64,000 bases of DNA from CAMUQR01 sp963526735 (GCA_963526735.1 CAURNU010000003.1:69242-133241); one strand, 5' to 3'; positions 15,557 to 24,951 are shown, counted from the first letter of the stretch. A program made the numbers and translations. The notes: a model not told the origin generated them from the sequence alone.

Positions 15557-17284
15557 GTGAAAATTCTCTTCGCTAAACACAGTCGGGTCCGCATTTTGAG
15601 CGGAATTTTAACCGTCACGGTGGCGTTGATTGTGGTGCGTTTGTTTCAACTGCAAGTGATTGATCATCAAAAATATCGCCAGCTGGCTTATCAAGAACAG
15701 GTGAAAAAACTCACAATCCCGGCGCATCGTGGTTTAATTTATGCGTTAGATCATCAAACGCCGGCACCACTTGTGATGAATGAGACGGTCTATACGATGT
15801 TTGTTGACCCACAAGTAGTGAAGGACGATAAGGCGGTTTTGGCGGCGCTGGTAGGGTTAAATCAAGATTTAATCATTGGTAATTCAGCCGAAAAACTAAC
15901 TCAGAAAAATACCCGCTATCAGGTGCTGGCGCGCGGTTTGTCCCGTCAACAAGCCGAAGTAATTAAAGCCAAAAAACTAACTGGTATCGGTTTTCAGGCG
16001 GTGAGTCGTCGGATCTATCCGGAGGGGGCGCTAGCCTCGCAAGTGTTAGGTTTTGTTAATGCGAATGGTGGTCAATATGGTGTGGAAGGCAAGCTCGACA
16101 AGCGCTTAACCGGCGAAAATGGCGTGTTAGAGGCAGTGACTGATATTTCTGATGTGCCACTGACCGTCGGCGAAAAATATACCAACATTCCGGCTCGCAA
16201 TGGCGATAATCTGGTGCTAAGTATTGATCGCAATATTCAATCGCAAGTCGAAAAAATCCTCAAAGCTGGTCTGGAAAAAGTTGGCGCCGATAATGGTAGT
16301 GCGCTAGTGATGAATCCCCAAACTGGTCAAATTATGGCGATGGTGAATTATCCGAGTTATTCGGTAGCTGAATTTAGTAAAGTTAAAGACGTGGCGCTGT
16401 TTAATAATGCGACGGTTGATCGCCCGTATGAGGCTGGATCGGTTATTAAAGTATTCACGGTGGCTATGGGTATTAATGAAGGTAAAATCACCCCGCAAAC
16501 CGTGTTTTATAACCAAGACACAGTGAAAGTTGGCGATCGCACCATTAAGAACGCCTACAAGGGCAAAATCGGTAATATTACCATGCAAGACGCTCTGCAA
16601 TATTCGCTCAATACTGGTATGGTGAATATTATTTCGCGTCTCGGCGGTGGCAATATTGATCGATCGGCACGTAATATTATTTATAATTATTTTCACGATC
16701 GGTTCCGACTGGGTCAAAAAACCAATGTCGAACTACCGGAAACGGCCGGCATTATTATCCCCCCCACTGAGGTTGAGGGTAATGCTGTGCGGTATTCAAA
16801 TATGTCTTTCGGACAGGGAATGGATGTGACAATGGTGCAAGTGGCCGCGGGATTTTCGGCAATTATCAATGGTGGCGTTTATTACCAACCAACTGTCCTA
16901 GCTGGTACAGTTGAGAACAGTATTTTTAAGGCACAAGCACCGAAAGTGATTGATGGGCAGGTAGTTAAAAACACCACCTCGACGCAAGTTCGCCAGATGT
17001 TGACTGAGGCACGTCGGCTGTATTATAAAAATGTTGACCGGGCTGGTTATGAAATCGGCGGTAAAACTGGTACCAGCGAGAAGATTGTTGATGGTAAATA
17101 TGTGGAAAATCAAACAATTGCGACTTATTTGGGTTATGGCGGGACAAATCGCCCCGAATATGTCATAATGATTAGAGTGGACGGCAAGGGTAAATACCTG
17201 GCTGGTAATACCGATGCCGCACCAATTTTTACTGATATTTCTAACTGGTTAATTGATTATTTAAAACTATATCCGAAGGAGTAA
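15557..17284 (+). CDS. ftsI: Septal peptidoglycan transpeptidase FtsI (class B PBP)
   Basis: A 575-residue monofunctional penicillin-binding protein. An N-terminal anchor (residues 9-30) and pedestal domain (HRGLIYALD near residue 55) are followed by the transpeptidase with the three active-site motifs: S-x-x-K in YEAGSVIKVF, S-x-N in YSLNTGMV and K-T-G in GGKTGTSEK. It crosslinks septal peptidoglycan with FtsW. The GTG start follows a purine-poor leader. It is adjacent to mraY with one base between them. Confidence 0.93.
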   Translation: MKILFAKHSRVRILSGILTVTVALIVVRLFQLQVIDHQKYRQLAYQEQVKKLTIPAHRGLIYALDHQTPAPLVMNETVYTMFVDPQVVKDDKAVLAALVGLNQDLIIGNSAEKLTQKNTRYQVLARGLSRQQAEVIKAKKLTGIGFQAVSRRIYPEGALASQVLGFVNANGGQYGVEGKLDKRLTGENGVLEAVTDISDVPLTVGEKYTNIPARNGDNLVLSIDRNIQSQVEKILKAGLEKVGADNGSALVMNPQTGQIMAMVNYPSYSVAEFSKVKDVALFNNATVDRPYEAGSVIKVFTVAMGINEGKITPQTVFYNQDTVKVGDRTIKNAYKGKIGNITMQDALQYSLNTGMVNIISRLGGGNIDRSARNIIYNYFHDRFRLGQKTNVELPETAGIIIPPTEVEGNAVRYSNMSFGQGMDVTMVQVAAGFSAIINGGVYYQPTVLAGTVENSIFKAQAPKVIDGQVVKNTTSTQVRQMLTEARRLYYKNVDRAGYEIGGKTGTSEKIVDGKYVENQTIATYLGYGGTNRPEYVIMIRVDGKGKYLAGNTDAAPIFTDISNWLIDYLKLYPKE

Positions 17285-17285
17285 G

Positions 17286-18323
17286 ATGATTTTTAGCTCG
17301 CTAACCACCATTTCAAATTATGCCCAGAATAGCTTTAGTCTGGCGATTGCCACGATAATTATTGCTTTTTTGTTGACGCCTCTTTACACTCATGTGGCTT
17401 ATAAATATAAATTCTGGAAAAAACAACGCGAAACTACCACGACGGGCGAAAAATTAAAGGTGTTTACTAAACTCCACGCTGCGAAGTTTCGTCGCAATAT
17501 TCCGACGATGGCGGGAGTAATTATCGTGCTGTCGGTATCGATTGTAACGCTCGGCTGGAACCTGGATCGTGGCCAAACTTATTTGCCACTGGCTGCGTTG
17601 ATTGGCGGTGGTTTGGTTGGGCTGATTGATGACGTGATCAACGTGTTCGGCACCGGCAAGGGCGTGGCTGGTTTGCGGTCAAGTTTGAAATTTATTATGG
17701 TGCTCTTGCTTGGTTTGGGGCTGGGTTGGTATTTTTATGCGAAATTAGGCTATCACACCATGCACGTGCCGTTTGTTGGCAATTGGGATTTAGGCTGGTT
17801 GATTATTCCAGTGTTTGCTTTTGCGGTAGTATCAACTGGCAACGCGGTCAATATCAGTGACGGCTTGGATGGTCTGGCGGGGGGATTAGCGGCATCGGCT
17901 TTCACAGGATTTGGGACAATTGCTTTGTTGCAAGGTCATGTTGGTATGGCTGGGTTCTGCTTTACGGTTGTGGGAGCATTAGTGGCGTATTTGTGGTTTA
18001 ATATTTATCCGGCGCGCTTTTTCATGGGAGACGTTGGTAGTTTTGCCTTGGGTACTAGTCTAGGGGTGATCGCAATGCTGACCGATACGTTTTTGCTAGT
18101 GCCGGTTATTGGAGCTCTGTTTGTGATTGAAGCTGGTTCGAGCTTACTACAAATCACCTCGAAGCGTCTTTTTGGTAAGAAAATCTTCATTTCAGCGCCG
18201 ATTCATCATCATCTGGAGGCTAAGGGTTGGGAGGAAACGAAAATTACCATGCGCTTTTGGCTGATTTCAGCAGCAGTGGCAGCGATCGGGGTCTTAATTG
18301 CGATCAAAGGTGGTCATGTCTAA
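17286..18323 (+). CDS. mraY: Phospho-MurNAc-pentapeptide transferase MraY
   Basis: A 345-residue polytopic enzyme making lipid I from UDP-MurNAc-pentapeptide and undecaprenyl phosphate. About ten hydrophobic helices, with the conserved cytoplasmic segments LIGGGLVGLIDDVINV, GNAVNISDGLDGLAGG, FMGDVGSFALG and ISAPIHHHLEAKGWEE. The three catalytic Asp-containing loops and the HHH motif are all present. The stop overlaps the ftsW start. Confidence 0.95.
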   Translation: MIFSSLTTISNYAQNSFSLAIATIIIAFLLTPLYTHVAYKYKFWKKQRETTTTGEKLKVFTKLHAAKFRRNIPTMAGVIIVLSVSIVTLGWNLDRGQTYLPLAALIGGGLVGLIDDVINVFGTGKGVAGLRSSLKFIMVLLLGLGLGWYFYAKLGYHTMHVPFVGNWDLGWLIIPVFAFAVVSTGNAVNISDGLDGLAGGLAASAFTGFGTIALLQGHVGMAGFCFTVVGALVAYLWFNIYPARFFMGDVGSFALGTSLGVIAMLTDTFLLVPVIGALFVIEAGSSLLQITSKRLFGKKIFISAPIHHHLEAKGWEETKITMRFWLISAAVAAIGVLIAIKGGHV

Positions 18324-19653
18324 AACCTTTTTTGGCACTATTGGTGGGCTGTGGGCTAACTTTTTAGCAATTGTTGGACAAGCTAGCGGGCGAGTGTCTG
18401 ATCGGCCAACTCAGGCACGGCGCATTGCGAAGCCGGGGCTTAATAATTTAGCTGGTTCCAGCCAGACAATTGTTCGTAAACATCGTCCAGATTATTACAT
18501 CGTGATGTATATGATTTTGCTGATGTTGATTGGGTTAGTGCTGATCTATGCGATTGGTCCACAACGCGTAAATCTGCTCAATCGTTCGTTTGATAGTAAT
18601 AATCAATATAGTCAGACTTATTTTTTCTCAAAGCAGTTGATAAGTTTGGTGCTAGCGATTGTGGCCTTTGTGATGACCGCCAGCGTACCTCTCGAAAAAC
18701 TGAAAAAACACGCATTGTTGATTTTAGCTATAGGCCTAGGGGCTGGCATGTTTTTGTTTATATTCTCAAAACAACCACTGTATAAGCTGGGCTTGGTGCA
18801 ATGTAGTTTAGGGGCGTGTCGGTGGCTGAATTTTCGGTTTATGACTATTCAGGTAGCTGAAGTGATTAAAATCAGTTTGGTGGTATTTTTTGCGGTATTT
18901 TGGAAGTTTTTTGCTGATAAACAAACGCTGAATAAATCAGCCAATCTATTTTATTCGGCGGTAATTTTAGCGTTAGCGCTGTTGATGATTGTGGTTTGGC
19001 AAAATGACTTGGGTACAGGCTTATCAATGGTGTTTATTTTGCTGGCGATGTTATGGAATGCCGGTGTTAAACCGCAAATCATGCTATTAATTGCGGTCTG
19101 TGGAGCTGTGGTGGCGTTGGGATTTGTGGCTGTAAAACCACACCGTATGGCGCGGGTGATGACTTTCTTAAAAGGTGACAGTACGGAAATTACCGATTCA
19201 ACTCGTCATATTATCCAAGCAAAAATAGCTGTTGGCTCGGGCGGAATGTTTGGTTTAGGTATTGGCAAGAGTGTGCAAGCGACTGGCTACTTACCGGAGG
19301 CGATTAACGACTCGATTTTTGCGATTATTGGCGAAGTGTTTGGGTTCGCGGGTTGTATCGTGGTAGTTGGGTTATTTGCGGCCTTGGTGGCTCGCTTGCT
19401 AAAAAATGTAGCAACTTCACATGATACATTTAATCGTTTGTTGATTACTGGGGCGGCTGCTTGGGTGTTTTCGCATTTTGCTATTAATATTACTTCAATG
19501 CTGGGAATTGCGCCGATGACTGGTATAACCTTGCCGTTTTTGAGTTATGGTGGTACGAGTATGATTTTTGTGGCGGGGGTGCTTGGCTTGGCGTTTAATG
19601 CCTCGCAATTTACAGCGCATAGTATTTATTCATTTAAACGAGGTAAATTATGA
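18316..19653 (+). CDS. ftsW: SEDS peptidoglycan glycosyltransferase FtsW
   Basis: A 445-residue SEDS protein that polymerises lipid II at the septum. A long basic cytoplasmic N-terminus (about 50 residues) precedes ten hydrophobic helices. Family motifs include VVWQNDLGTGLSMVFIL, GSGGMFGLGIGKSVQ, LPEAINDSIFAIIGEVFGF and ITLPFLSYGGTSM. The ATG at 18316 overlaps the mraY stop; an upstream in-frame TTG is less likely. The 3' end overlaps murG by four bases. Confidence 0.95.
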   Translation: MSKTFFGTIGGLWANFLAIVGQASGRVSDRPTQARRIAKPGLNNLAGSSQTIVRKHRPDYYIVMYMILLMLIGLVLIYAIGPQRVNLLNRSFDSNNQYSQTYFFSKQLISLVLAIVAFVMTASVPLEKLKKHALLILAIGLGAGMFLFIFSKQPLYKLGLVQCSLGACRWLNFRFMTIQVAEVIKISLVVFFAVFWKFFADKQTLNKSANLFYSAVILALALLMIVVWQNDLGTGLSMVFILLAMLWNAGVKPQIMLLIAVCGAVVALGFVAVKPHRMARVMTFLKGDSTEITDSTRHIIQAKIAVGSGGMFGLGIGKSVQATGYLPEAINDSIFAIIGEVFGFAGCIVVVGLFAALVARLLKNVATSHDTFNRLLITGAAAWVFSHFAINITSMLGIAPMTGITLPFLSYGGTSMIFVAGVLGLAFNASQFTAHSIYSFKRGKL

Positions 19654-20792
19654 AAATTCTAACAGTTGGTGGCGGTTCGGGTGGACACATTATCCCGGTA
19701 GTGGCAGTGGTGGAAAAGCTACGCCAGCTGACACCGGAAGCGGAAATTCGTTTTTGGTGTGATCGCAAGAGTCTGAAAATGGCACGAGAAGCGTTTGCTG
19801 AGCAATCAATTGCGATTAAATCTATCTCAGCTGGTAAGTTTCGGCGCTATCATCATTTTACTTGGTGGCAACATTTGCGCCCCTCAATTGTCATTCCAAA
19901 TTTGATTGATTTGTTCAAGATTGTTGGTGGTTTTATACAGAGTTGGTGGCGACTACTGGTCTGGCGACCAGATGTGGTGTTTGCAAAAGGTGGTTTTGTG
20001 TGTTTGCCGGTGGGAATCGTGGCACACTGGATGGGGATTAAACTGATTATTCACGATTCAGACACCGTGGCTGGGCTAACTAATCGGATTTTATCGAAAT
20101 ATGCTGTAAAAATAACAACAGGTATGCCGGTTGAATACTATCGTTATCCAACGAACAAAACTGTATTTGTCGGTAGTCCGGTGCGTCAGGGTAGTGGATC
20201 GGTAGCTGATCTTAGACAACAACTGCAAATTTCGCCAAAAAAAATAGTGATTTTAGTCTCTGGTGGAGGACTAGGCTCAGACTTTTTAAATCGGATGACG
20301 TTGGCAAATTTGGAACAATTACCAGATAATTGTCAGGTGATTTTGTCGGCCGGTCGGGATAATTATCAGGCGGTGATTAGTCAAAATTTTGACAAAAACA
20401 AGCTAATCGTGCGTGATTTTGTGGCTAATTTTGCCGATTATGTGCGATTGGCGGATGTGGTAGTGGCGCGGGCTGGGGCAACCACTATTGCTGAGTTGGC
20501 GGTGCTAGCTAAACCAGTAATTTTGGTTCCAAATCCGAAGTTGGTTGAGGGCCATCAACTCAAAAATGCTCAGATGTTAGCTGATAAACAAGCAGCGGTA
20601 GTACTGGATGAGTTTGCTTTGGAACAAGCGCCGGAGCAATTCGGGAAAGCGATTAATGAATTATTAGGTGATCAACGTCAGAGAGAAATATTGAGTCATA
20701 ATATCCAGCAATTTGCGAATCCGCAGTCAGCGTTGATTCTGGCGGAATTAATTATTGCGGAAATCAAGGGTGGGGAAGGTAAGCGTGGATAA
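19650..20792 (+). CDS. murG: Lipid II synthase MurG (GlcNAc transferase)
   Basis: A 380-residue GT-B glycosyltransferase that converts lipid I to lipid II on the inner membrane face. The N-terminal GGGSGGHIIPVVAVVEKL is the first glycine-rich loop; VFAKGGFVCLPVGI and the nucleotide-sugar site VVARAGATTIAELAVLAKPVILVPNP are diagnostic. It overlaps ftsW by ATGA and ftsQ by about eight bases, so the cluster is tightly coupled. Confidence 0.95.
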   Translation: MKILTVGGGSGGHIIPVVAVVEKLRQLTPEAEIRFWCDRKSLKMAREAFAEQSIAIKSISAGKFRRYHHFTWWQHLRPSIVIPNLIDLFKIVGGFIQSWWRLLVWRPDVVFAKGGFVCLPVGIVAHWMGIKLIIHDSDTVAGLTNRILSKYAVKITTGMPVEYYRYPTNKTVFVGSPVRQGSGSVADLRQQLQISPKKIVILVSGGGLGSDFLNRMTLANLEQLPDNCQVILSAGRDNYQAVISQNFDKNKLIVRDFVANFADYVRLADVVVARAGATTIAELAVLAKPVILVPNPKLVEGHQLKNAQMLADKQAAVVLDEFALEQAPEQFGKAINELLGDQRQREILSHNIQQFANPQSALILAELIIAEIKGGEGKRG

Positions 20793-21864
20793 TTTTCGAC
20801 CAAAATTTTATTATTCGCACAAAAATACAAACGCTAAGCGATCGCCTCGGCGTTCATTAGCTCAAACAGAGTCGCAAACGGCCTCTGCGGAAGACACTCA
20901 TCCTTCAGCGGAAGTGACAATTGGCGACTCCACGAATTTTACGGCGGAATCGGCGATTGATACCGTGCCGACTTATCAACCGCGTTTGGGTCAGCGTTCG
21001 CAACTGCGTCAGTCAGCACCGCATTCAGCACGCACTTCTCAGATGACTTTTTCGGGTAGAAGTTTTAATGTTGGGCAAACCTTGCGCGCTAGTGAAGCGT
21101 CGGAACGTGACAATCTCAAAAAACTACGCAATCGGCGTAAAAAAATTCTTCGACTACTACGCTATAGCATCTTCGGTATTGTGTTAATGACGATTTTTGT
21201 GCGGTTTTTTATCTTTAAAATTGAGGTAAAAGTTGTTGATTTTCAGACTGCACCCGAGACCGCTAAATACCAAACGGCGATTGCTAATTATTTGGCGCAA
21301 CAGCCATTTGAGCGACTGAGTTTTAATATTGATAAATCACATTTGGAGCGTTCGATTCAGGCGGAGCATCCAGAATTATTAGAGGTAAAACAGATTACTA
21401 GTGGCTTTTTGCAACCAACTCAATTTGAGCTGGTACTGCGCAAGCCGGTGGCGACCATGTTAGTTAATCAAGAACGCTACTTTGTCGATTCGGCTGGTGT
21501 GCCGTTTGCCCATAATTACCATCAAACCCCAAGTATTGAGATTAATGATCAATCTGGCATTAAACAGTCAGGACAACTCAATCAACAACTAATCAGCGGA
21601 CGATTTTTACGCTTTATCGGTCGAGCGATTGCCCTGACTAGCGAAAAAAGCCACCAAATTGTCTCGGCAACTATTCCGACTGGCACGGTGCATCAAATTG
21701 AGTTTAAGGTCAAAGGTTTTGATTTGTATTTGAAAATGACGATTGATCGTGACGTAGCTGAACAAGTTGAAGATGCGACGCGAAGTCTCGATTATATCAA
21801 GCGAACCGGTCTTAAACCTCAATATCTCGATGTACGTGTCGCCAACAAGGTATTTTATAAATAG
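20785..21864 (+). CDS. FtsQ/DivIB-like division protein
   Basis: A 359-residue bitopic protein. A long Ser/Thr/Gln-rich cytoplasmic region (residues 1-115) precedes a basic patch and one helix (about 130-150, IFGIVLMTIFVRFFIF). The outer part has a POTRA-like beginning (FERLSFNIDKSHLERSIQ) and a beta domain (VATMLVNQERYFVDSAGVPF), the typical FtsQ/DivIB order. The GTG at 20785, after GGGGAAGG, is preferred over a longer frame inside murG. It ends the cluster; ftsA, ftsZ and the mur ligases are not here. Confidence 0.78.
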   Translation: MDNFRPKFYYSHKNTNAKRSPRRSLAQTESQTASAEDTHPSAEVTIGDSTNFTAESAIDTVPTYQPRLGQRSQLRQSAPHSARTSQMTFSGRSFNVGQTLRASEASERDNLKKLRNRRKKILRLLRYSIFGIVLMTIFVRFFIFKIEVKVVDFQTAPETAKYQTAIANYLAQQPFERLSFNIDKSHLERSIQAEHPELLEVKQITSGFLQPTQFELVLRKPVATMLVNQERYFVDSAGVPFAHNYHQTPSIEINDQSGIKQSGQLNQQLISGRFLRFIGRAIALTSEKSHQIVSATIPTGTVHQIEFKVKGFDLYLKMTIDRDVAEQVEDATRSLDYIKRTGLKPQYLDVRVANKVFYK

Positions 21865-21892
21865 ACTAGACAGATAGGCTAGATACGAAAAA

Positions 21893-21954
21893 TAGCCACT
21901 TGGTAGGCCGGCGAATACTAGGAGGGTAAGATCCGCCAGCCAACTAAATGGCTA
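21893..21954. other. Strong 62-base hairpin after the division cluster
   Basis: TAGCCA pairs with TGGCTA, then CTTGG with CCAA, GGC with GCC and GGCG with CGCC, leaving a 20-base loop that contains AGGAGGG. There is no U tract, so it is not a standard terminator. It may be an RNA 3' end, a processing site or a small RNA. Confidence 0.45.
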
Positions 21955-22583
21955 TGTAGGGGATTATAGCAGGTTGGGGTGATAAAGTCAAGTATTTTTC
22001 GAGTTTTCCCCTAATCTCTGCTCTAGTTCGGTTTTTGTTCGTTTAATAAAATACAGAGGTGGACTGGTGAAAAAATATATATTATTATATCAAAATACAA
22101 AAAAGTCAAATAGGGCGGGTAGGGCGAAAAACATAGAGTAGGGCATAAAATAAAAAAAATGCAAATCGTATTTAATCTGTGGAAAACTTTTAAATTAGGC
22201 ATCAAATGTTGTAAAAAATGACATAAACTAATGGACTAAAACTGAACGTGCGGTAGTGGCAGAGTTATAGGCAGTGGCTGACTAGCTGAATAACTAACCG
22301 AGTGCGAGTTAATCAGTGGTAGATGATAATTAGAGTATGTGTCAGAGATGGTTAATACTCGAGAAGTATAGAAACTCCCCTGGCAATTTTTTGATAAATC
22401 TGGGGCGGTTCATTGGTCATAAGTAATTGAGCTATTCCAAGTCCTAGTTCGAGAATTCGATAATCATCTTCATAGAATTAGATTCTAAACTCCCTGCTGG
22501 GTTCGACAGGGGTTTCGGGGCGATTTATGCTTGGATACGGCTGGATGTTGAATCATCTAGGGAGCACTTCTTTAATGACATAA
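21955..22583. other. Long non-coding region left of the inovirus
   Basis: No convincing gene. A 60-codon frame on the minus strand lacks coding character. The right half holds a 75-base segment at 22490-22564 whose ends pair (CTCCCT/AGGGAG) and that contains GGGTTCGACAGGGGT, like the D-loop segment of tmRNA 5' ends. No tag-peptide reading frame or matching 3' acceptor was found, so tmRNA is not claimed. ATGACATAA recurs at 22217 and 22575 and again right of the element. Confidence 0.35.
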
Positions 22584-22612
22584 AATAAACATTGTGCGAC
22601 ATTAAGATATAA
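22584..22612 (+). repeat. Left attachment repeat (attL) of the inovirus
   Basis: A 29-base sequence with core ACATTGTGCGACATTAAG, identical to the copy at 27149. The flank to its left reads ATGACATAAA; on the reverse strand TTATGTCATTA resembles a XerD arm of dif (TTATGTTAAAT). Confidence 0.75.
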
Positions 22613-22653
22613 CAATAAAGCTGAATACTAACTTATAAAAAGGAATTATCAAA

Positions 22654-22911
22654 ATGAATCAATATCCAGAAAAATCCATTTGCGATAATGCGATCTCCCT
22701 ATTCTCTCGCATTTCGATTACGGAAAGGTATAGCAAAAAAAATCAACGCTACTACACGTTTCTAAATTTGCATTTTAAAGACCACAAATACGTTAAATCA
22801 GTTTTTGTCGAAGATTTGGAGCAAATCCTTATCGACAAGCTTTTGGCGGATTCGCGGTCCGGGGTCGATTCAAAAGATGATTTTTTAAATGATGAAAGGG
22901 GAAGCTTGTAA
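22654..22911 (+). CDS. Small inovirus protein, possible ssDNA-binding protein (gV-like position)
   Basis: An 85-residue soluble protein with alternating hydrophobic residues in its middle (RYYTFLNLHFKDHKYVKSVF) and an acidic C-terminal third. It is preceded by AAAAGGAATT and overlaps the coat gene by one base. In Ff phages the gene before the coat block encodes the ssDNA-binding protein; position and size fit, but no sequence signature confirms it. Confidence 0.5.
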   Translation: MNQYPEKSICDNAISLFSRISITERYSKKNQRYYTFLNLHFKDHKYVKSVFVEDLEQILIDKLLADSRSGVDSKDDFLNDERGSL

Positions 22912-23105
22912 TGTATGGAATCTTTGCAGAAACTGGTGGTGTTGCTCAGGCAATTTTCACCGCTGAAGCTTTGAAAGCTTTTGTCACTAACTTTTTCGGT
23001 TTAGTGACCGCGAATCTTCCCGTGATTTTACCAATTGCGGGCACGATGTTTGGCTTAGGCTGGGTTTTGCGCCGGGCTAATAAAGCAAAACGCGGTTCTC
23101 TTTAG
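22911..23105 (+). CDS. Inovirus major coat protein (pVIII-like)
   Basis: A 64-residue protein: a short N-terminal part, one long hydrophobic helix (LPVILPIAGTMFGLGWVL, about residues 35-52) and a basic C-terminus (RRANKAKRGSL) able to contact DNA inside the filament. This is the canonical pVIII pattern. It is followed directly by a very strong terminator, as in Ff phages, where this boosts coat mRNA. Function is inferred from topology, size and context. Confidence 0.75.
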   Translation: MYGIFAETGGVAQAIFTAEALKAFVTNFFGLVTANLPVILPIAGTMFGLGWVLRRANKAKRGSL

Positions 23106-23126
23106 AACCAAATCGAACAAAAACTG

Positions 23127-23159
23127 ACGGGGCTGGGGTTTGTTCCCCGCCCCGTTTTT
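23127..23159 (+). terminator. Terminator after the major coat gene
   Basis: ACGGGGC-TGGGG, a short loop, CCCC-GCCCCGT, then TTTTT. It is the strongest GC hairpin of the element and partly separates the coat gene from the minor-protein operon. Confidence 0.9.
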
Positions 23160-23174
23160 AAAGAAAGGATCATC

Positions 23175-23336
23175 ATGGACGCAACGAGTTTACAATTAGC
23201 ACTTTTGCTTGTAGAAAAAGTGCTCCGAGTCGCTGGCTCATTTCTGACTGTTTTATTGCCGGTTATAGGAGTTTTGGCCGCTGTTCACCTATTGCTTGAC
23301 TTCTTCATGTCGGTTACTTTTCGGAGAATCAGATAA
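23175..23336 (+). CDS. Small inovirus membrane protein (53 residues)
   Basis: One long hydrophobic segment (residues 20-45) and a basic end RRIR. It is preceded by AAAGGATCATC and its stop TAA shares a base with the next ATG. Size and position suit a pVII/pIX-like tip protein, or a second coat-type protein. Confidence 0.65.
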   Translation: MDATSLQLALLLVEKVLRVAGSFLTVLLPVIGVLAAVHLLLDFFMSVTFRRIR

Positions 23337-23437
23337 TGAGCTTAAGCGACGAGTCAATTACAATGATTGGTTTAATACTGGCGTTGTTTGTTGCTTATTA
23401 CATCATTGTTCAGTTTAAGTTTAGGGGGCGGAAATGA
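23336..23437 (+). CDS. Tiny inovirus membrane protein (33 residues)
   Basis: A single hydrophobic helix (MIGLILALFVAYYIIV) followed by a basic tail QFKFRGRK. It overlaps both neighbours (TAATG before, ATGA after). pVII and pIX of Ff phages are 32-33 residues with this same topology, so a filament-tip role is likely. Confidence 0.65.
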   Translation: MSLSDESITMIGLILALFVAYYIIVQFKFRGRK

Positions 23438-24951
23438 CAGGCTCGAAGTACTCTAAAACAAAAACACTCTGCACAATATTTTGCATTTCTATTTTCTCGA
23501 GCCTGTTTTTTCTGTCCCCTGTTAACGCATTCGGGCTTTTAGACGAATTGGTTTTGACTAATAATGACGACAGTCATCAAGTTTGCACTGGGAATTATTC
23601 GCAAAATTGGTATGATCCAATTCGTCGTGCGAGCTCGCAAGGCAATTCGTATTCGTATTATCCTCAGCAGTTCGAGATCTATCAAAAATACATAAAAAGC
23701 GGATTGCCGTTTACCAACCGCTTTGTTGTATTTAAAGAATCGAGTGACGATTCAAAAGCCCGAGTGCTAGTTAACTATAATAATCGCGATAAATACAAAC
23801 TGTATTTACGCTCAACTAGTCAAAAACAATATTTTGCACAAGTCTGGGATATCGAAACCAACGAGCCCGTCGATTTTAAAGCAAAAACATTGCCATTTAA
23901 TAATAAGTTTGAAAATTGGCAAGATTATGATTTTATCGGTTTCGATATCTACCCCGGTCTTAATAACCCAGGAGGTCAGTATCATGATTGTGGGTTTAAT
24001 AAAAAGCCGATCCACCTTGGTGGAGGTCTTGGCGTTGATGTAATTTACCGGGGTAAAGACTTTGTAATTAATGTTTTTGATCGGATATTTTTGAGCAATT
24101 TTCCACTTAAGTATGATAATGACTATGATGGACCATACCCTCAGGAATTCTATAACCCGAAACCGCAACGTCGCCCGTCTTTTAACTATCGTTTAAAAAA
24201 CAACAAGCTCGAAGCCCAGGTTTACCATCAACCTAATATTCGCAAAGAATATTTTGATAAAATACAAGTTCGTTACGAGTTAGTGAGTCATGAGGGCGGA
24301 GAGCATGTTGTTGATTCGAAGACTTTAAAACCTGGCGAAGTTTACAGTTACGATTTCACTGCCGGTTCGCCCCATACTGATTATTGGCTTGCTGTTTCGT
24401 ATTTTAAAGGCGAGAATCAGGATGATGAGTATGATTTTATAGAGCACTCTGTTAAAATCGATTACAAGGGCGACTTGACAGAAATTAACGGCGACGCCGA
24501 TAATTTCTCGGGTTCGGGTGGGCTGAATCAGCAAAAGCCACAGTTCGAATATGAGAACTGTGAAGCTGTCGATATTGCCTGTCATTTGCGGAATTTTGGA
24601 ACAAAAATCCGCGAGATATTCACTTATTTTTTCATTCCGTCGACAACAGCTTTTGCTGATGACTTTAACAGTTTGCTCAAAAACATGACCCAAAAACTGG
24701 GTTTTTTGGGTCAGAGTGTGGAGATGCTGGTTGGTTCGCTAAAATCGATTTCTACTGTATCTCCGACCTGCTCCTTGTCCTTTAGTGGACAAGGTAGCGC
24801 ATTATTTCACGGTGGCTTTAAATTCGACCTATGCACCTTGCACCAACAGTTTTCAAAACTGTTCGAAGTTGCGTTCATGATAATTCGTGGCTCTTTGGTT
24901 TTTTCACTTATTTTTATGATTAATCGCAAACTGAAAGGAGTTTTGCAATGA
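23434..24951 (+). CDS. Inovirus adsorption/minor coat protein (pIII-like)
   Basis: A 505-residue secreted protein. The N-terminus is a clear signal peptide (basic start, hydrophobic core TIFCISIFSSLFFL, then PVNAFG). The long middle is rich in Tyr, Asn and Asp with a PQEFYNPKPQRRP linker and beta-rich domains. Residues about 480-500 form a C-terminal membrane anchor ending in the basic RKLKGVLQ. This is the pIII topology: receptor-binding N-domains held to the filament by a C-terminal helix. No similarity to known pIII domains is visible, as expected for host-specific tips. Confidence 0.7.
   Translation: MTGSKYSKTKTLCTIFCISIFSSLFFLSPVNAFGLLDELVLTNNDDSHQVCTGNYSQNWYDPIRRASSQGNSYSYYPQQFEIYQKYIKSGLPFTNRFVVFKESSDDSKARVLVNYNNRDKYKLYLRSTSQKQYFAQVWDIETNEPVDFKAKTLPFNNKFENWQDYDFIGFDIYPGLNNPGGQYHDCGFNKKPIHLGGGLGVDVIYRGKDFVINVFDRIFLSNFPLKYDNDYDGPYPQEFYNPKPQRRPSFNYRLKNNKLEAQVYHQPNIRKEYFDKIQVRYELVSHEGGEHVVDSKTLKPGEVYSYDFTAGSPHTDYWLAVSYFKGENQDDEYDFIEHSVKIDYKGDLTEINGDADNFSGSGGLNQQKPQFEYENCEAVDIACHLRNFGTKIREIFTYFFIPSTTAFADDFNSLLKNMTQKLGFLGQSVEMLVGSLKSISTVSPTCSLSFSGQGSALFHGGFKFDLCTLHQQFSKLFEVAFMIIRGSLVFSLIFMINRKLKGVLQ

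Noticed and set aside
22023..22205. 60-residue minus-strand ORF left of the inovirus
   Set aside because: AT-rich, Ile/Phe/Pro-biased frame without ribosome binding site or context.
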